From NCBI RefSeq assembly GCF_000374105.1, contig NZ_KB893650.1, positions 490,862 through 554,861 on the forward strand: DNA of 64,000 nucleotides, given 5' to 3'. A program made the position numbers and the translations under genes. The notes beneath the pieces were generated by a model. The model was not told the origin of the DNA. It made no database searches and worked only from the letters and a program-made list of their open reading frames with translations. Shown here piece after piece: positions 1 to 8,882 of the stretch. How positions within the stretch are numbered: position 1 is the stretch's first letter; each line of letters begins with the position of its first letter. Origin of the DNA: Kangiella aquimarina DSM 16071 (GTDB lineage Bacteria > Pseudomonadota > Gammaproteobacteria > Enterobacterales > Kangiellaceae).

Positions 1-2
1 CT

Positions 3-1280
3 GACCATGGTCAGCCAGTGATTGGTATGTTTGAAATGACCTTACCGGCACTGTTTTTTGTAGTGGTCGGTTTTACTTACATGATGATCCTCAGCCGATT
101 TTTGTTACCTGATCGCTATTCACTGGCAGATATTGTTGGCAGCCAACCTGAGAGAAAATTTATCGCCGAAATACTCATACCGGCTGAGTCAGACCATATA
201 GGAAAACAGGTAAAAGACTTCTCATTGCCGGTAGAAGGGGCCAGCGTTATCGACATGATTCGACGTAATGTTTCGGTAAGGCGCAGGATGAGAGAGCTGA
301 CGGTTAAGGCAGGCGACCGCTTTATTTTAAAAACCGATGCCAGCGAGCTGTTAAGTTTAAAAGAAGATGGGCAAGTCGAGTTCAGTTCAACGTTACCACA
401 AGGTTTTGAGCCAGTTACTGCCAGTGAATCATTGTTGATGGAAGCCAGTATCAATCAAAAATCCAGCCTTATGGGACGTCGGTTGATGGACTTAGGTTTA
501 GCACGTAAATATGGCGTTTATGTAATCGCTATTCATCGTGATGATGAAAATCTGAATGAAAATTTTGAGAATATTAAATTAAAGTTTGGCGATACCCTAT
601 TGTTAGAAGGTCCGGTTGACGGAATTAAGCGGTTGCTGGAAGACGGTAACATCATTAATTTAACCGAACCACAAGATAGACCCATTCGTCGTAGCAAAGC
701 CCCCATCGCTTTCATTACCATTCTTGGCATTATGGTGCTGGCAGCGATGAATGTGTTGCCGATTGCAGGATTAGCCATTATTGGCGCTACTATTGTAATG
801 ATCACGCGCTGTGTCGATCCTGATGAAGCATTTGATGCGATTGACTGGCGTATTCTGTTTCTGATATTCGGTATGCTGGGACTGAGTCTGGGCATGGAAA
901 AAACAGGCGCAGCTGAGATATTGGTTTCAGGAGTTGTTGGAATTACCGAAAATATTGGCCCCATTGGTTTGCTGTTTGCAGTTTATGTATTAACTTCTTT
1001 GCTGACCGAAATGATCAGTAATAATGCGGTAGCGGTATTAATTGGGCCGCTGGTGATTGCACTTGCTGAACAATTGGGGCTCGATCCGAGACCTTTTATC
1101 ATGGCAGTAATGTTCGCTGCCAGTGCCAGCTTTGCAACGCCAATTGGTTATCAGACCAATACATTCGTTTATGGTGCCGGTGGCTATAAGTTTAGAGACT
1201 TCCTCAAGATTGGTATTCCACTGAATATCATTTTTGCGATTCTGGCAACCGCTGTCATACCGATGTTTTTTCCATTTTAG
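3..1280 (+). CDS. SLC13/DASS-type anion permease with TrkA-C domains, 5' end missing
   Basis: The reading frame is open to the left edge, so the gene starts outside the window; a GTG at 18 is internal. Visible order: one or two hydrophobic segments, two soluble TrkA-C (RCK_C)-like domains (about residues 45-120 and 130-205 counted from the GTG), then a hydrophobic half with several membrane spans ending in MFFPF. This split of the transmembrane region by paired TrkA-C domains is typical of long SLC13-family permeases (sulfate, dicarboxylate or similar anions, usually with sodium). The motif SNNAVAVLIGPLVIA and the stretch ASASFATPIGYQTN are the family's two helix-hairpin signatures. The substrate cannot be read from the sequence. 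The stop lies 19 bases from the stop of the convergent pepsin-like gene. Confidence 0.85.
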   Translation, partial: DHGQPVIGMFEMTLPALFFVVVGFTYMMILSRFLLPDRYSLADIVGSQPERKFIAEILIPAESDHIGKQVKDFSLPVEGASVIDMIRRNVSVRRRMRELTVKAGDRFILKTDASELLSLKEDGQVEFSSTLPQGFEPVTASESLLMEASINQKSSLMGRRLMDLGLARKYGVYVIAIHRDDENLNENFENIKLKFGDTLLLEGPVDGIKRLLEDGNIINLTEPQDRPIRRSKAPIAFITILGIMVLAAMNVLPIAGLAIIGATIVMITRCVDPDEAFDAIDWRILFLIFGMLGLSLGMEKTGAAEILVSGVVGITENIGPIGLLFAVYVLTSLLTEMISNNAVAVLIGPLVIALAEQLGLDPRPFIMAVMFAASASFATPIGYQTNTFVYGAGGYKFRDFLKIGIPLNIIFAILATAVIPMFFPF

Positions 1281-1299
1281 AACACAGTTGCCGAGGTGA

Positions 1300-2556
1300 T
1301 TACAGTTTCACCTTGGCAACTTTTATGACGCCATTGGCATCGTATTCCCGATCGAACACGCAGTAATAGTCGCTCATTAGTGGCAAACCCATAATCGACA
1401 TATCAGGCCAGTTTTTTAATTGATCCATGATCATGAAATAAGCTCGGCCATGTTCCAGTGCATTAATCTGCCAATAATTATCAGGGGTACAGCTCATTCG
1501 GATTTTCTCGCCATAGGGGCTAAGGAAATAAAAGTGAATGTCAGGCCATTGAGCTAAGTCCAGATCAGTCGGGAAGTAGCCTTTGCCAGCCTGATTGGCA
1601 TTCTGGAATCGCTCAATATGACGAATGAAGCTGACATCCAGGTCTATCAGGTCATCCATTAGTTCCTGGTAAAGATAACGCTGTAATACTAAGAAACTGG
1701 AGCCACAGTCAATGATGCTGTTGGAGCGGCCCTTGCTGCGATAATTGTTTTGAATTGGTGGTGCGGCAATTTCACGGCCATTACCAACCTGCATCGAAAT
1801 TAACTTGGTGTTGTAATAACTGTCGTGCACCACATCAATCGTTTCGAGGTTGCCATGGTAGAGTTCGCGATGAACTTCCCCGGCACCCAGAATCAGCAGC
1901 CCCTGATTTAATGGGTCGGCATGTAGATGTTCATCGGTATAAGTCGGATCGGCAACATGCACGATGGAACGCTTGGTATACAGGGCAAATTTATTTTTAC
2001 TGATTTTTTGTTCTTCGAGCTGGGTGAAGAATGCTTTGGGATAAAGTCCCGGGTATTGTTTTAACTGCTTACGAAATTGACGGATACCCTGTTTACTAGA
2101 TTCAACCTCAAACGGCCAGGGATAGGTGTGTGCCGGCTCGTGATTTCTCTCTGTGAAATAGTCTGTCAGGTCATGGGCGCGATTAAGTTCGCGATAGCCA
2201 AGCCCGAGAATGCCATCAGCCCCATAAAAATTATCCTGTTGTTCGGTCTTAATTACCGCAATATGAGTGTCCTTGAGGAGCATACGTTTATTGTCATGTT
2301 CAAGCGACAAGTGAGTTTTAACGATTGGGCCTGCCCAACCACCGGCACCATAAGTGAGCGCCTGCGCCAGCGGCGTTGGCTTAAGATAATAGTCATTGGC
2401 GTGGTTATAAGCTTTGGTTTCTACGGCAATGGTACTGCTGCCTGTATCCAGTAAAAGATGGGCGACTTCCTGATTGCAACCAATTTGAATAGGGGCGCAG
2501 TAGCCGCCTTTGGCTGGCACAATGGTGATGGGCAGTTTCATCGTATCCTTGGGCAT
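1300..2556 (-). CDS. Pepsin-family (A1) aspartic protease, bacterial type
   Basis: A 418-residue protein with both catalytic motifs of pepsin-like proteases: LLLDTGSST (Asp37) and IIDCGSSFLVL (Asp283), plus the flap tyrosine in TYGAGGWAG (Tyr69) and the conserved GADGILGLGY. Bilobal A1 proteases are mostly eukaryotic; a small bacterial set (shewasin-like, known from Shewanella and relatives) lacks signal peptide and propeptide, as here, where the catalytic lobe begins almost at residue 1. That predicts a cytoplasmic, non-zymogen enzyme, which is inference. The start is supported by AAGGA seven to eight bases upstream of the ATG. It is the second gene in the minus direction after the DUF2165 gene, separated by a terminator-like hairpin. 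Confidence 0.88.
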   Translation of the reverse strand: MPKDTMKLPITIVPAKGGYCAPIQIGCNQEVAHLLLDTGSSTIAVETKAYNHANDYYLKPTPLAQALTYGAGGWAGPIVKTHLSLEHDNKRMLLKDTHIAVIKTEQQDNFYGADGILGLGYRELNRAHDLTDYFTERNHEPAHTYPWPFEVESSKQGIRQFRKQLKQYPGLYPKAFFTQLEEQKISKNKFALYTKRSIVHVADPTYTDEHLHADPLNQGLLILGAGEVHRELYHGNLETIDVVHDSYYNTKLISMQVGNGREIAAPPIQNNYRSKGRSNSIIDCGSSFLVLQRYLYQELMDDLIDLDVSFIRHIERFQNANQAGKGYFPTDLDLAQWPDIHFYFLSPYGEKIRMSCTPDNYWQINALEHGRAYFMIMDQLKNWPDMSIMGLPLMSDYYCVFDREYDANGVIKVAKVKL

Positions 2557-2592
2557 TATTGTTGTTTCCTTGGGGTACTCATTAAATTAAAA

Positions 2593-2616
2593 GAAAGCCT
2601 CGATAGAGGCTTTAAA
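2593..2616 (-). terminator. Rho-independent terminator after the DUF2165 gene
   Basis: On the minus strand AAAGCCTC, a TATC loop and GAGGCTTT are followed by a T-rich run. It lies just past the DUF2165 stop and before the pepsin-like gene. Confidence 0.7.
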
Positions 2617-2617
2617 T

Positions 2618-3106
2618 CTAAACGTCGTTACTATTTACAATTAACCAGATGAAAACGCAACTGGCAAAATACTGAAAGGCACCAGTCAGCGACATCGAGC
2701 CGGCCTGAGTTTGCCACATCTGCATCAGCGCACCGCCAAATACGGCGAAATAACCAAACCAGACAATAATTCCGATGCCAGCACCGATAAGCGCATATTT
2801 CTTGGCATGATTAAACGCCATGGCTTCCGCCAGTCGAGATGTCCATAGGTCCCAAGCGCCTTTTAATAGCACCAGGCCAGCGATGATTTCGGTTGTAATG
2901 ATCAGAATGACCACGAACCAGACCAAAAAGCTGCTCTCAATGCTTGGCATAAAGGAGTCTGGGTAAACAGCGTGTTCCTGCATGGAAAGCACATAGGCAA
3001 TGGCTTGATAGCAGGCATCGATGTTGGCGATATTTTGAAAAGCGTAGATTAGGCACATGAGTGCTAACAGTAAGACAAAAATAACCTTGAAATGACGAAT
3101 CGTCAT
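2618..3106 (-). CDS. DUF2165 family small integral membrane protein
   Basis: A 162-residue protein with four hydrophobic segments (about residues 5-25, 60-85, 105-128 and 140-158). The pattern, with an N-terminal helix, a periplasmic loop and IIAGLVLLKGAWDLW followed by a short basic loop, fits the DUF2165 family of predicted small membrane proteins. No function is known for the family and none is suggested by the neighbours. A ribosome site (GGAGG within AAGGAGGGAAC on the minus strand) sits about six bases before the ATG. Confidence 0.75.
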   Translation of the reverse strand: MTIRHFKVIFVLLLALMCLIYAFQNIANIDACYQAIAYVLSMQEHAVYPDSFMPSIESSFLVWFVVILIITTEIIAGLVLLKGAWDLWTSRLAEAMAFNHAKKYALIGAGIGIIVWFGYFAVFGGALMQMWQTQAGSMSLTGAFQYFASCVFIWLIVNSNDV

Positions 3107-3220
3107 AGTTCCCTCCTTGATTATCAGCCTGATTAAAAAACAATCAGTTCAAAGAGTATAGGTAATAAGCCATAAAATCGCTAGTGCGAGAAAGAAGAGA
3201 GTTGTATCAATAATATGAAA

Positions 3221-3250
3221 TGGCAAGCAACAGGAATAACCGTTGCTTGC
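3221..3250 (-). terminator. Possible terminator of the TonB receptor gene
   Basis: A perfect stem of GCAAGCAA and TTGCTTGC lies 14 bases after the receptor stop. The downstream tract on the minus strand is AT-rich but has no long T run, so termination strength is uncertain. Confidence 0.45.
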
Positions 3251-3263
3251 TACTGCTCAAGAA

Positions 3264-5576
3264 TTAAAAGGTCCAGCGGAATCCTGCAAGAAGTGAGCGG
3301 CCTGCACGTGGCGCTCTGTCTTTCAGGAATGACGAATGATCTCGGATTTCTGCATCGGTCAGGTTTTGCCCACGTAAAAACAGGAACAATTCTGACTCAT
3401 CAAAGAACACGTTGTATCCCAGATCAAGGTTAACCAGAGTATAGCCATCAGTTGGTAGCTCATCTTCTGCCAGATGATCCTGATCGAATACTTTGGTCGC
3501 CGACAGGTTACTGGTGAACATATCGTAATCAAACCCAATGGAACCGCCTAAACGTTTGGCTGGCGTACGTGGTAAATAGGGGCCACTTTTCAGTTCAGCG
3601 TTGGTATAGTCTCCAAATAGCCCCGCTCTCCAGACAGCCAATCCATCGCTGGCAAAACGCCAGTCAATCTCTGCTTCAGCACCCTCAAATACAGCATCAG
3701 CCTGACTATAGACAAATACTGGCAGCTCGTCATGGGCGTGGACTTCACCAGGCGCCGGTTCGTGTTCCTCATGAGCAAGATAAATAAAGTCATTGATACG
3801 GTTATGGAAAATCGCAACCGATGCACTCACTGAGTCTGAATTATAACGAATACCAATATCGATGTTGTTGGCGGTTTCTTTGCCTAAGTCAGGATTACCC
3901 ACTTCAATACTGGCAGTTGCAAGATGAGGAACATAGGTTGCTTCTGTATTACCGGCATTGGAATAGAGTTCTTCAACCGCCGCCAGACGTTGCGCACGGG
4001 TGATATTGATTGGCAGTGTCCAGTGCTCATCAAGATGCCATAAGGAACCAACTGCAACACTGAATGCATTATCATCACGCTGACCAAACATATCGGTAGT
4101 GATGGTCTGCTTGTCGTAACGTGCGCCTAGCTCAGTGTGCCAATGGCCAACTTCATACTCTTCCAGCCAGAAGAGTCCTAACTTCTCTGTATTGGATGCA
4201 GGAATATAGGCTTCATCACCAATGGTTACAAAATCGCTGTCCGAATACTGCAAACCAAAAGCACCTTGCCAGCCATTCCAGGAATCATGAACCAGCTCCA
4301 GTCGAGTTTCCTGCGCATCATTCAGGAAAGTGGTACCAATTTCTGCACCTTCAATTTCCTGATGCTTATAATCGGTGCTGGCAAATTGCACGCTTAAACT
4401 ACGGAAACCATCAAAGGGATCATTCCAGCGACCCTTCATATCCCAGCGTTGCTGACGAAGGTCGAGACGAACTGCTTCTTCAGTAGGTTCAGGTTCAACA
4501 ACTGCCCCTTCATCATGATGCTCAGCGTGGCCCGGTAAACCATAATTACGCTCATAATCGGAATAAGACATGCCCCAGTAACCCGCATCGGAAATGTAGG
4601 AGAAGCCAACACTGCCGCCTTTGCTGTCAGTATCGCTATTTTCAAGAATGCCGGAAGCAGCCTCGTCGTGGCCTGCTTCGCCTTCTGCTTCTTCTTGTTC
4701 GCGCAAGTAGTAGGACTCAGCAAATCCTGGAATTTCAATTTCATCAGTTTCCGATTTGAAGGCATCAATGTTGAAGGCAAGACCGCCATTAGCGGTAGAA
4801 AAAGTACCCACCGTACTGCGCTCGCCAGTGGCCGAGTCGCCCATGCGTACTTCCACACCGCCTTCAATGCCGTCAGGTAGTTCGGTGGGGATACGATTAT
4901 CAACTACATTGACCGCGCCACCTACAGCACCGCCGCCATATAGTAGGGTTGCAGGCCCTTTTAAAATTTCAACACGTTTTGCCAGTAATGGTTCCGCTGC
5001 GATCCAGTGATCAGGACTGGCGTTAGAGGCATCCTGCGTTGAGCTGTTATTGCTCAGTATCGTGACACGATTACCTTGTTGTCCTCGAATAACCGGACGC
5101 CCAGCGCCAGCGCCAAAACTGGATAGATTGACACCAGGTACTTCAGCCAATGTTTCGCCAATATTGGAGCCGCGCTTCTGGGTCAGTTCGTCACCGCTGA
5201 CGATAACTGCTGGGGCGGCCATCTCAAGAATAGTGTGCTCAAGCGGATTACCAGTGATCACTAAAGTTTGAGTGTCGGAAAAATCGACTGTAACTGTCAG
5301 ACTTTCGCCAGTGTGCTGGACCGCTTTATTAACGTGACCTTGTTTGCCACCTTTGATATCCAGAACATAACGACCGGTTTCAAGACCTGTGAACTCAAAG
5401 CGGCCATTTTCATCGGTGGTGACCGATTGATTTTCAGAAGAGATAAAGATTTCAACATTGGCAAGAGGCTTACCCTCGCTGTCCTGAAGGGTGCCAGAAA
5501 AAGTTTGGTTGTCAGCTGCCAAGGCCTGCTGGCTTAATGCTGCGGATAGTAATAATGCAATAGCAGAATATTTCAT
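3264..5576 (-). CDS. TonB-dependent outer-membrane receptor, ZnuD-like (probable zinc uptake)
   Basis: A 770-residue protein: signal peptide (residues 1-20, cut after ALA), a carboxypeptidase-regulatory-like beta sandwich (about 24-95), the plug domain (about 115-230, with VEILKGPATLLYGGGAVGG) and a 22-strand barrel ending in the C-terminal aromatic F. Two extracellular loops are rich in histidine and acid: LPGHAEHHDEG and AHEEHEPAPGEVHAHDE. Such His loops and the SPDHW plug motif are seen in the ZnuD zinc receptors of Neisseria and other proteobacteria. Zinc as substrate is therefore inferred; copper or nickel is possible. The upstream small DUF2946-like gene is in the same direction and probably co-transcribed. 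Confidence 0.88.
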   Translation of the reverse strand: MKYSAIALLLSAALSQQALAADNQTFSGTLQDSEGKPLANVEIFISSENQSVTTDENGRFEFTGLETGRYVLDIKGGKQGHVNKAVQHTGESLTVTVDFSDTQTLVITGNPLEHTILEMAAPAVIVSGDELTQKRGSNIGETLAEVPGVNLSSFGAGAGRPVIRGQQGNRVTILSNNSSTQDASNASPDHWIAAEPLLAKRVEILKGPATLLYGGGAVGGAVNVVDNRIPTELPDGIEGGVEVRMGDSATGERSTVGTFSTANGGLAFNIDAFKSETDEIEIPGFAESYYLREQEEAEGEAGHDEAASGILENSDTDSKGGSVGFSYISDAGYWGMSYSDYERNYGLPGHAEHHDEGAVVEPEPTEEAVRLDLRQQRWDMKGRWNDPFDGFRSLSVQFASTDYKHQEIEGAEIGTTFLNDAQETRLELVHDSWNGWQGAFGLQYSDSDFVTIGDEAYIPASNTEKLGLFWLEEYEVGHWHTELGARYDKQTITTDMFGQRDDNAFSVAVGSLWHLDEHWTLPINITRAQRLAAVEELYSNAGNTEATYVPHLATASIEVGNPDLGKETANNIDIGIRYNSDSVSASVAIFHNRINDFIYLAHEEHEPAPGEVHAHDELPVFVYSQADAVFEGAEAEIDWRFASDGLAVWRAGLFGDYTNAELKSGPYLPRTPAKRLGGSIGFDYDMFTSNLSATKVFDQDHLAEDELPTDGYTLVNLDLGYNVFFDESELFLFLRGQNLTDAEIRDHSSFLKDRAPRAGRSLLAGFRWTF

Positions 5577-5649
5577 GCTTAAGATTCCTCATAGAATAGA
5601 CCTGTGTCTATTCGGTTAATACACAAATAAAAGAATAAAACTGGAGAAA

Positions 5650-5922
5650 TTAAGCTGAAACTGGTGGGGCGCGGCCAAAATAACCCGTTCGTGGACAGGA
5701 CTCAATAACAGGTGTTGGCCAGGCTATGGATTGCTCCGCAATCATAGAAGGAGACGCAACGAAAAGAGTTGGCGAACTGCTATGATAGTCTTTAAAAGGC
5801 TGGTATAGGCAGATAGCACAATCGCTGGTCTCATGATCGGGAGCTTTAGCATGAGCAACACCTACCAGCGCCATGCCAAGCAGGGCGACAATCAGTAGTA
5901 TGTGTTTTATGGATTTGCTCAT
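5650..5922 (-). CDS. Small secreted DUF2946-like protein, metal-linked
   Basis: A 90-residue protein with a signal peptide (to about VAHA, residue 25), a CAIC pair (DCAICLYQ) and a C-terminal RAPP motif. This CxxC plus RAPP layout matches the DUF2946 group, small exported proteins often found beside TonB receptors and metal uptake genes. Its function is not established. It is 73 bases upstream of the TonB receptor and in the same direction, so the two may form a zinc-responsive unit. The 109-base divergent intergenic region to the ThrE-type gene must hold the promoters. A partial TGTTAC/GTGAACA dyad near 6001-6018 is too weak to call a Zur box. Confidence 0.6.
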   Translation of the reverse strand: MSKSIKHILLIVALLGMALVGVAHAKAPDHETSDCAICLYQPFKDYHSSSPTLFVASPSMIAEQSIAWPTPVIESCPRTGYFGRAPPVSA

Positions 5923-6031
5923 GGTTTGTGACTCCTATTACAGAGGTCTAATATCCTAATTACCTTATTACCGATAGGCAATACAAGAATAACCGATTAA
6001 TGTTACAAATAGTGAACAAAAACAGGTAGCA

Positions 6032-7375
6032 TTGGTAGATTCCAGTAACCATTTAGCCAGAACGATGAGTGAAAAGCTAACCGAGCAAATTCCTGAGTCA
6101 ATATCCGAGCGCAGACTCGATATGGTGCCTCATTTTCCAAACCGCCACGAGCCTGTGGGCTTTATGTTGCGACTGGTTAAAGCCTTGCATACTTACGGTG
6201 TGCCCAGTTATGAACTTGAGCGCCTACTGACCAATGTAGCGGAACAACTTGGCTATGGTCTGCAATGTATAGCGGTGCCGACCAGTATTACCCTGACCTT
6301 CATGCTGGAAGAAGACAAACCGCAGACTTATGTGATCCGCTCGAATGCAGGTGAAGTGGATGTCGACAAGTTGAGTCGAACCATGGAAGTCGCGTATGCC
6401 GTCATAAATGAAGAAATGAGTACGGTTGAGGGGGCAAATAAATTAAATGAAATCACCCGCTCTAAACCAGTCCATAATCGCTACTGGACCATCCTTTGCT
6501 TTATGCTTGTTTCGGCATCAATCGCAAGGATATTCAATGGTGGATTCCTTGAGGTAATTACAGGAGCAGTAATTGGCCTGTCAGTAGGTTTGCTGGTCAA
6601 TTTAGCAGGCTCTCGCTCAGAAACCGTGGCCAACCTGATGCCAGCCCTCTGTGCCTTTATGGCTTCGATAATTTCAGTTGGATTTAATAAATGGCTGGGC
6701 CTGGGATCCACCTATATACCGATTGTTGCGGGTATTATAATTCTGGTCCCTGGGATGATGCTGACCATAGCCATGGCTGAGTTGGCAACCCAGAATCTGG
6801 TATCGGGTACCGCGCGACTGTTGGGTGCTGGCGTGATATTTATCCAGATGACTTTTGGGGTGGCAATTGGTAGTCAGCTGGGTAATTTTCTATTTCCTAC
6901 TGAGCTTGCAACAAACTTGGTATTGCTTCCAACCTGGTCCATCTGGATTGCCATTCTGGCTACGTCATTTTCATTTGTGGTTTTATTTCAGGCCCGTTGG
7001 AGCCATTTCCCATGGATTATTGCAGCGGTCTGCATCGCCTACTTTGTCTCACGCTGGGGGGTAAAATTAATGGACCCAGCAAGCGGTGCATTTGTGGGAG
7101 CCTTATCTGTAGGGTTGTTTGCAAACCTCGCCTATCGCATCAAGCAGGTTCCGACGGCAACAATTATGATGCCTGGCTTCATTATTCTGGTTCCCGGCAG
7201 TATTGGCTTCAAAAGCCTGACAGCGTTACTAGAGCACGATATTATTGGTGGATTGGATACTGCCTTTAATATGATTATTATAGGTATATCATTAGTTACT
7301 GGCTTATTGATTTCGTCGATTGCCACTTTGCCAAAACCAAAAACAAAAGCAAAGCTGGGTAAGCCATTAAGCTAA
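6032..7375 (+). CDS. ThrE-type threonine/serine exporter family membrane protein
   Basis: A 447-residue protein: an N-terminal soluble domain (about 40-135) with LRLVKALHTYGVPSYELE, characteristic of the DUF1212 part of ThrE, then ten or so membrane spans including the second ThrE_2-like half (from about 290). Both halves are fused in one chain, as in the actinobacterial ThrE; many Gammaproteobacteria split them. The function expected from the family is export of threonine, serine or small peptides. The first possible start is TTG at 6032 with AGGT five bases upstream; an ATG at 6065 is the alternative and has no clear ribosome site. The next gene follows after 31 bases. Confidence 0.85.
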   Translation: MVDSSNHLARTMSEKLTEQIPESISERRLDMVPHFPNRHEPVGFMLRLVKALHTYGVPSYELERLLTNVAEQLGYGLQCIAVPTSITLTFMLEEDKPQTYVIRSNAGEVDVDKLSRTMEVAYAVINEEMSTVEGANKLNEITRSKPVHNRYWTILCFMLVSASIARIFNGGFLEVITGAVIGLSVGLLVNLAGSRSETVANLMPALCAFMASIISVGFNKWLGLGSTYIPIVAGIIILVPGMMLTIAMAELATQNLVSGTARLLGAGVIFIQMTFGVAIGSQLGNFLFPTELATNLVLLPTWSIWIAILATSFSFVVLFQARWSHFPWIIAAVCIAYFVSRWGVKLMDPASGAFVGALSVGLFANLAYRIKQVPTATIMMPGFIILVPGSIGFKSLTALLEHDIIGGLDTAFNMIIIGISLVTGLLISSIATLPKPKTKAKLGKPLS

Positions 7376-7406
7376 TCAAACGCATTGATGATAAAGTGGG
7401 GTAGGC

Positions 7407-7880
7407 ATGATAAGACAATTGCAATGTTTTGTGTTGGTGTTTCTGTTGTCTGGCTGCGAGCCGGCAGAATCAGAGTACCGGGTCAAGTTCGTGCAGGATG
7501 GAGACAGCATGATCGTCTGCTGCGATAAGGGTAATAGTTTCACCATTCGACTTAAGGATATTGACGCACCGGAAAGAGAACAGCCGTTTGCGTCAAACTC
7601 GAGAGATTATTTGAAAGAAATGGTTATGGATAAACCCATTAAATTGATTGGCGATAAACGCGATAAATATGGTCGCCTGTTGGTCGATATCATGGTGGAT
7701 GGGCAATCTGTTAACGAAATCATGATTGCTGAGGGAATGGCATGGCGGTGGCGCTACAGTAAAAGCAAAAAAATGGAACTGCTAGAGGAAACTGCCAGGG
7801 ATGCAAAAAAAGGCATTTGGGCGCTGCCGGAAAGCCAGCGCATTGAGCCGTGGGAATGGCGTAAACAACGGGCGAGGTAA
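7407..7880 (+). CDS. Thermonuclease (staphylococcal nuclease-like) lipoprotein
   Basis: A 157-residue protein with a lipoprotein signal ending in LLSGC (Cys17), then an SNase OB-fold. Catalytic landmarks are visible: FVQDGDSMIV, RLKDIDAPE with the calcium-binding Asp and catalytic Arg, and the second basic motif in DKYGRLLVDIM. The family cleaves DNA and RNA with calcium. The lipobox predicts anchoring to a membrane facing the periplasm. It is six bases from the aspartoacylase gene, so the pair is probably one transcript, though no functional link is obvious. Confidence 0.85.
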   Translation: MIRQLQCFVLVFLLSGCEPAESEYRVKFVQDGDSMIVCCDKGNSFTIRLKDIDAPEREQPFASNSRDYLKEMVMDKPIKLIGDKRDKYGRLLVDIMVDGQSVNEIMIAEGMAWRWRYSKSKKMELLEETARDAKKGIWALPESQRIEPWEWRKQRAR

Positions 7881-7885
7881 CGGTT

Positions 7886-8779
7886 GTGTCTAGGGAAGAA
7901 GCAAGAGAAATGGTAAATAAGGCAGTAGTTGTCGGTGGAACTCATGGCAATGAATACACGGGTGTTTACTTGTTGGAAAAGTACCATGAATATCCCCATC
8001 TATTAAAACCTAAAACCTTCGAGCTGGAATATCTGCTAGCCAATCCCGAAGCCTTTAAACATAACCGTCGTTACCTCGACCGCGATCTCAATCGCAGCTT
8101 TAAACAATCCGACCTGAAAGACCCTTTATTATCAGGTTATGAAAATGCCCGTGCTAAAGAAATCAATGACCAACTGGGGCCAAAAGGCGATGCCCGCGTC
8201 GACATGATCATTGATCTGCACACATCAACTGCCCCAATGGGCGTCAACCTGGTATTAACTCAAACCGATACTTTCCATTTGATGTTGGTAGATTATGTTC
8301 AACAACGAATGGACGATGTAACTGTGACGCTTGAAAAACAACAAGATCATCATTTCTTAATGACCGTTGCCGATAGACATGTATTAGTAGAAGTTGGCCC
8401 TGTACCACAAGGCCAATTGAAGCATGAGGTTTTTGAAAAAACCGAGCAGGCGGTGCAGCTAATCGCAGAGTTTATAGAACACTATAACCAGCACAGCTTA
8501 CCGCAACCTTCAGAATCGATAGATATCTATGAATACTTTGGTGTCATGCATCTACCGACCGATCCACTTGGTAATATCTGTGGCATGGTGCATAAGAATA
8601 TTCAAGACCGAGATTTCCAGACTCTCAAATCAGGCGAGCCAATTTTTCATCTGTTTAATGGTGAAGACGAATTCTATGATGGCGAAGACTGCACCATAAG
8701 CTTCATCAATGAAGCTGCGTATTATGATGAGAAGAAAGCATTCTCAATGTCTAAGAAACACACCTACCATATTGGATAA
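7886..8779 (+). CDS. Aspartoacylase-family zinc amidohydrolase
   Basis: A 297-residue protein with the zinc-carboxypeptidase-like signature of aspartoacylases (AspA/ACY2): GGTHGNEYTG (zinc His and Glu), NRRYLDRDLNRSF (substrate arginines) and DLHTST (third zinc ligand). The family deacetylates N-acetyl-aspartate or other N-acyl amino acids; which substrate is used here is not visible. The GTG at 7886 has GAGGT seven bases upstream. An ATG at 7910 would begin closer to the conserved core and cannot be excluded. The last part carries a beta domain that closes the active site in this family. Confidence 0.85.
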   Translation: MSREEAREMVNKAVVVGGTHGNEYTGVYLLEKYHEYPHLLKPKTFELEYLLANPEAFKHNRRYLDRDLNRSFKQSDLKDPLLSGYENARAKEINDQLGPKGDARVDMIIDLHTSTAPMGVNLVLTQTDTFHLMLVDYVQQRMDDVTVTLEKQQDHHFLMTVADRHVLVEVGPVPQGQLKHEVFEKTEQAVQLIAEFIEHYNQHSLPQPSESIDIYEYFGVMHLPTDPLGNICGMVHKNIQDRDFQTLKSGEPIFHLFNGEDEFYDGEDCTISFINEAAYYDEKKAFSMSKKHTYHIG

Positions 8780-8882
8780 TGTTTCTAAAGATGAATCTTT
8801 AGACCTCTTGAAACAAACTGACTGCGAGAAGGTAACGTTTTTTGCTACACTAGTTGTATCTAACCAATATCGCTAATTCATA

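Noticed and set aside
4436-4903. 155-residue minus-strand ORF inside the TonB receptor gene
   Set aside because: Out-of-frame shadow of the receptor; composition is not protein-like and no ribosome site.
5995-6025. Zur box upstream of the DUF2946-like/TonB genes
   Set aside because: The TGTTAC/GTGAACA dyad is imperfect and not at a convincing distance; called too weak.
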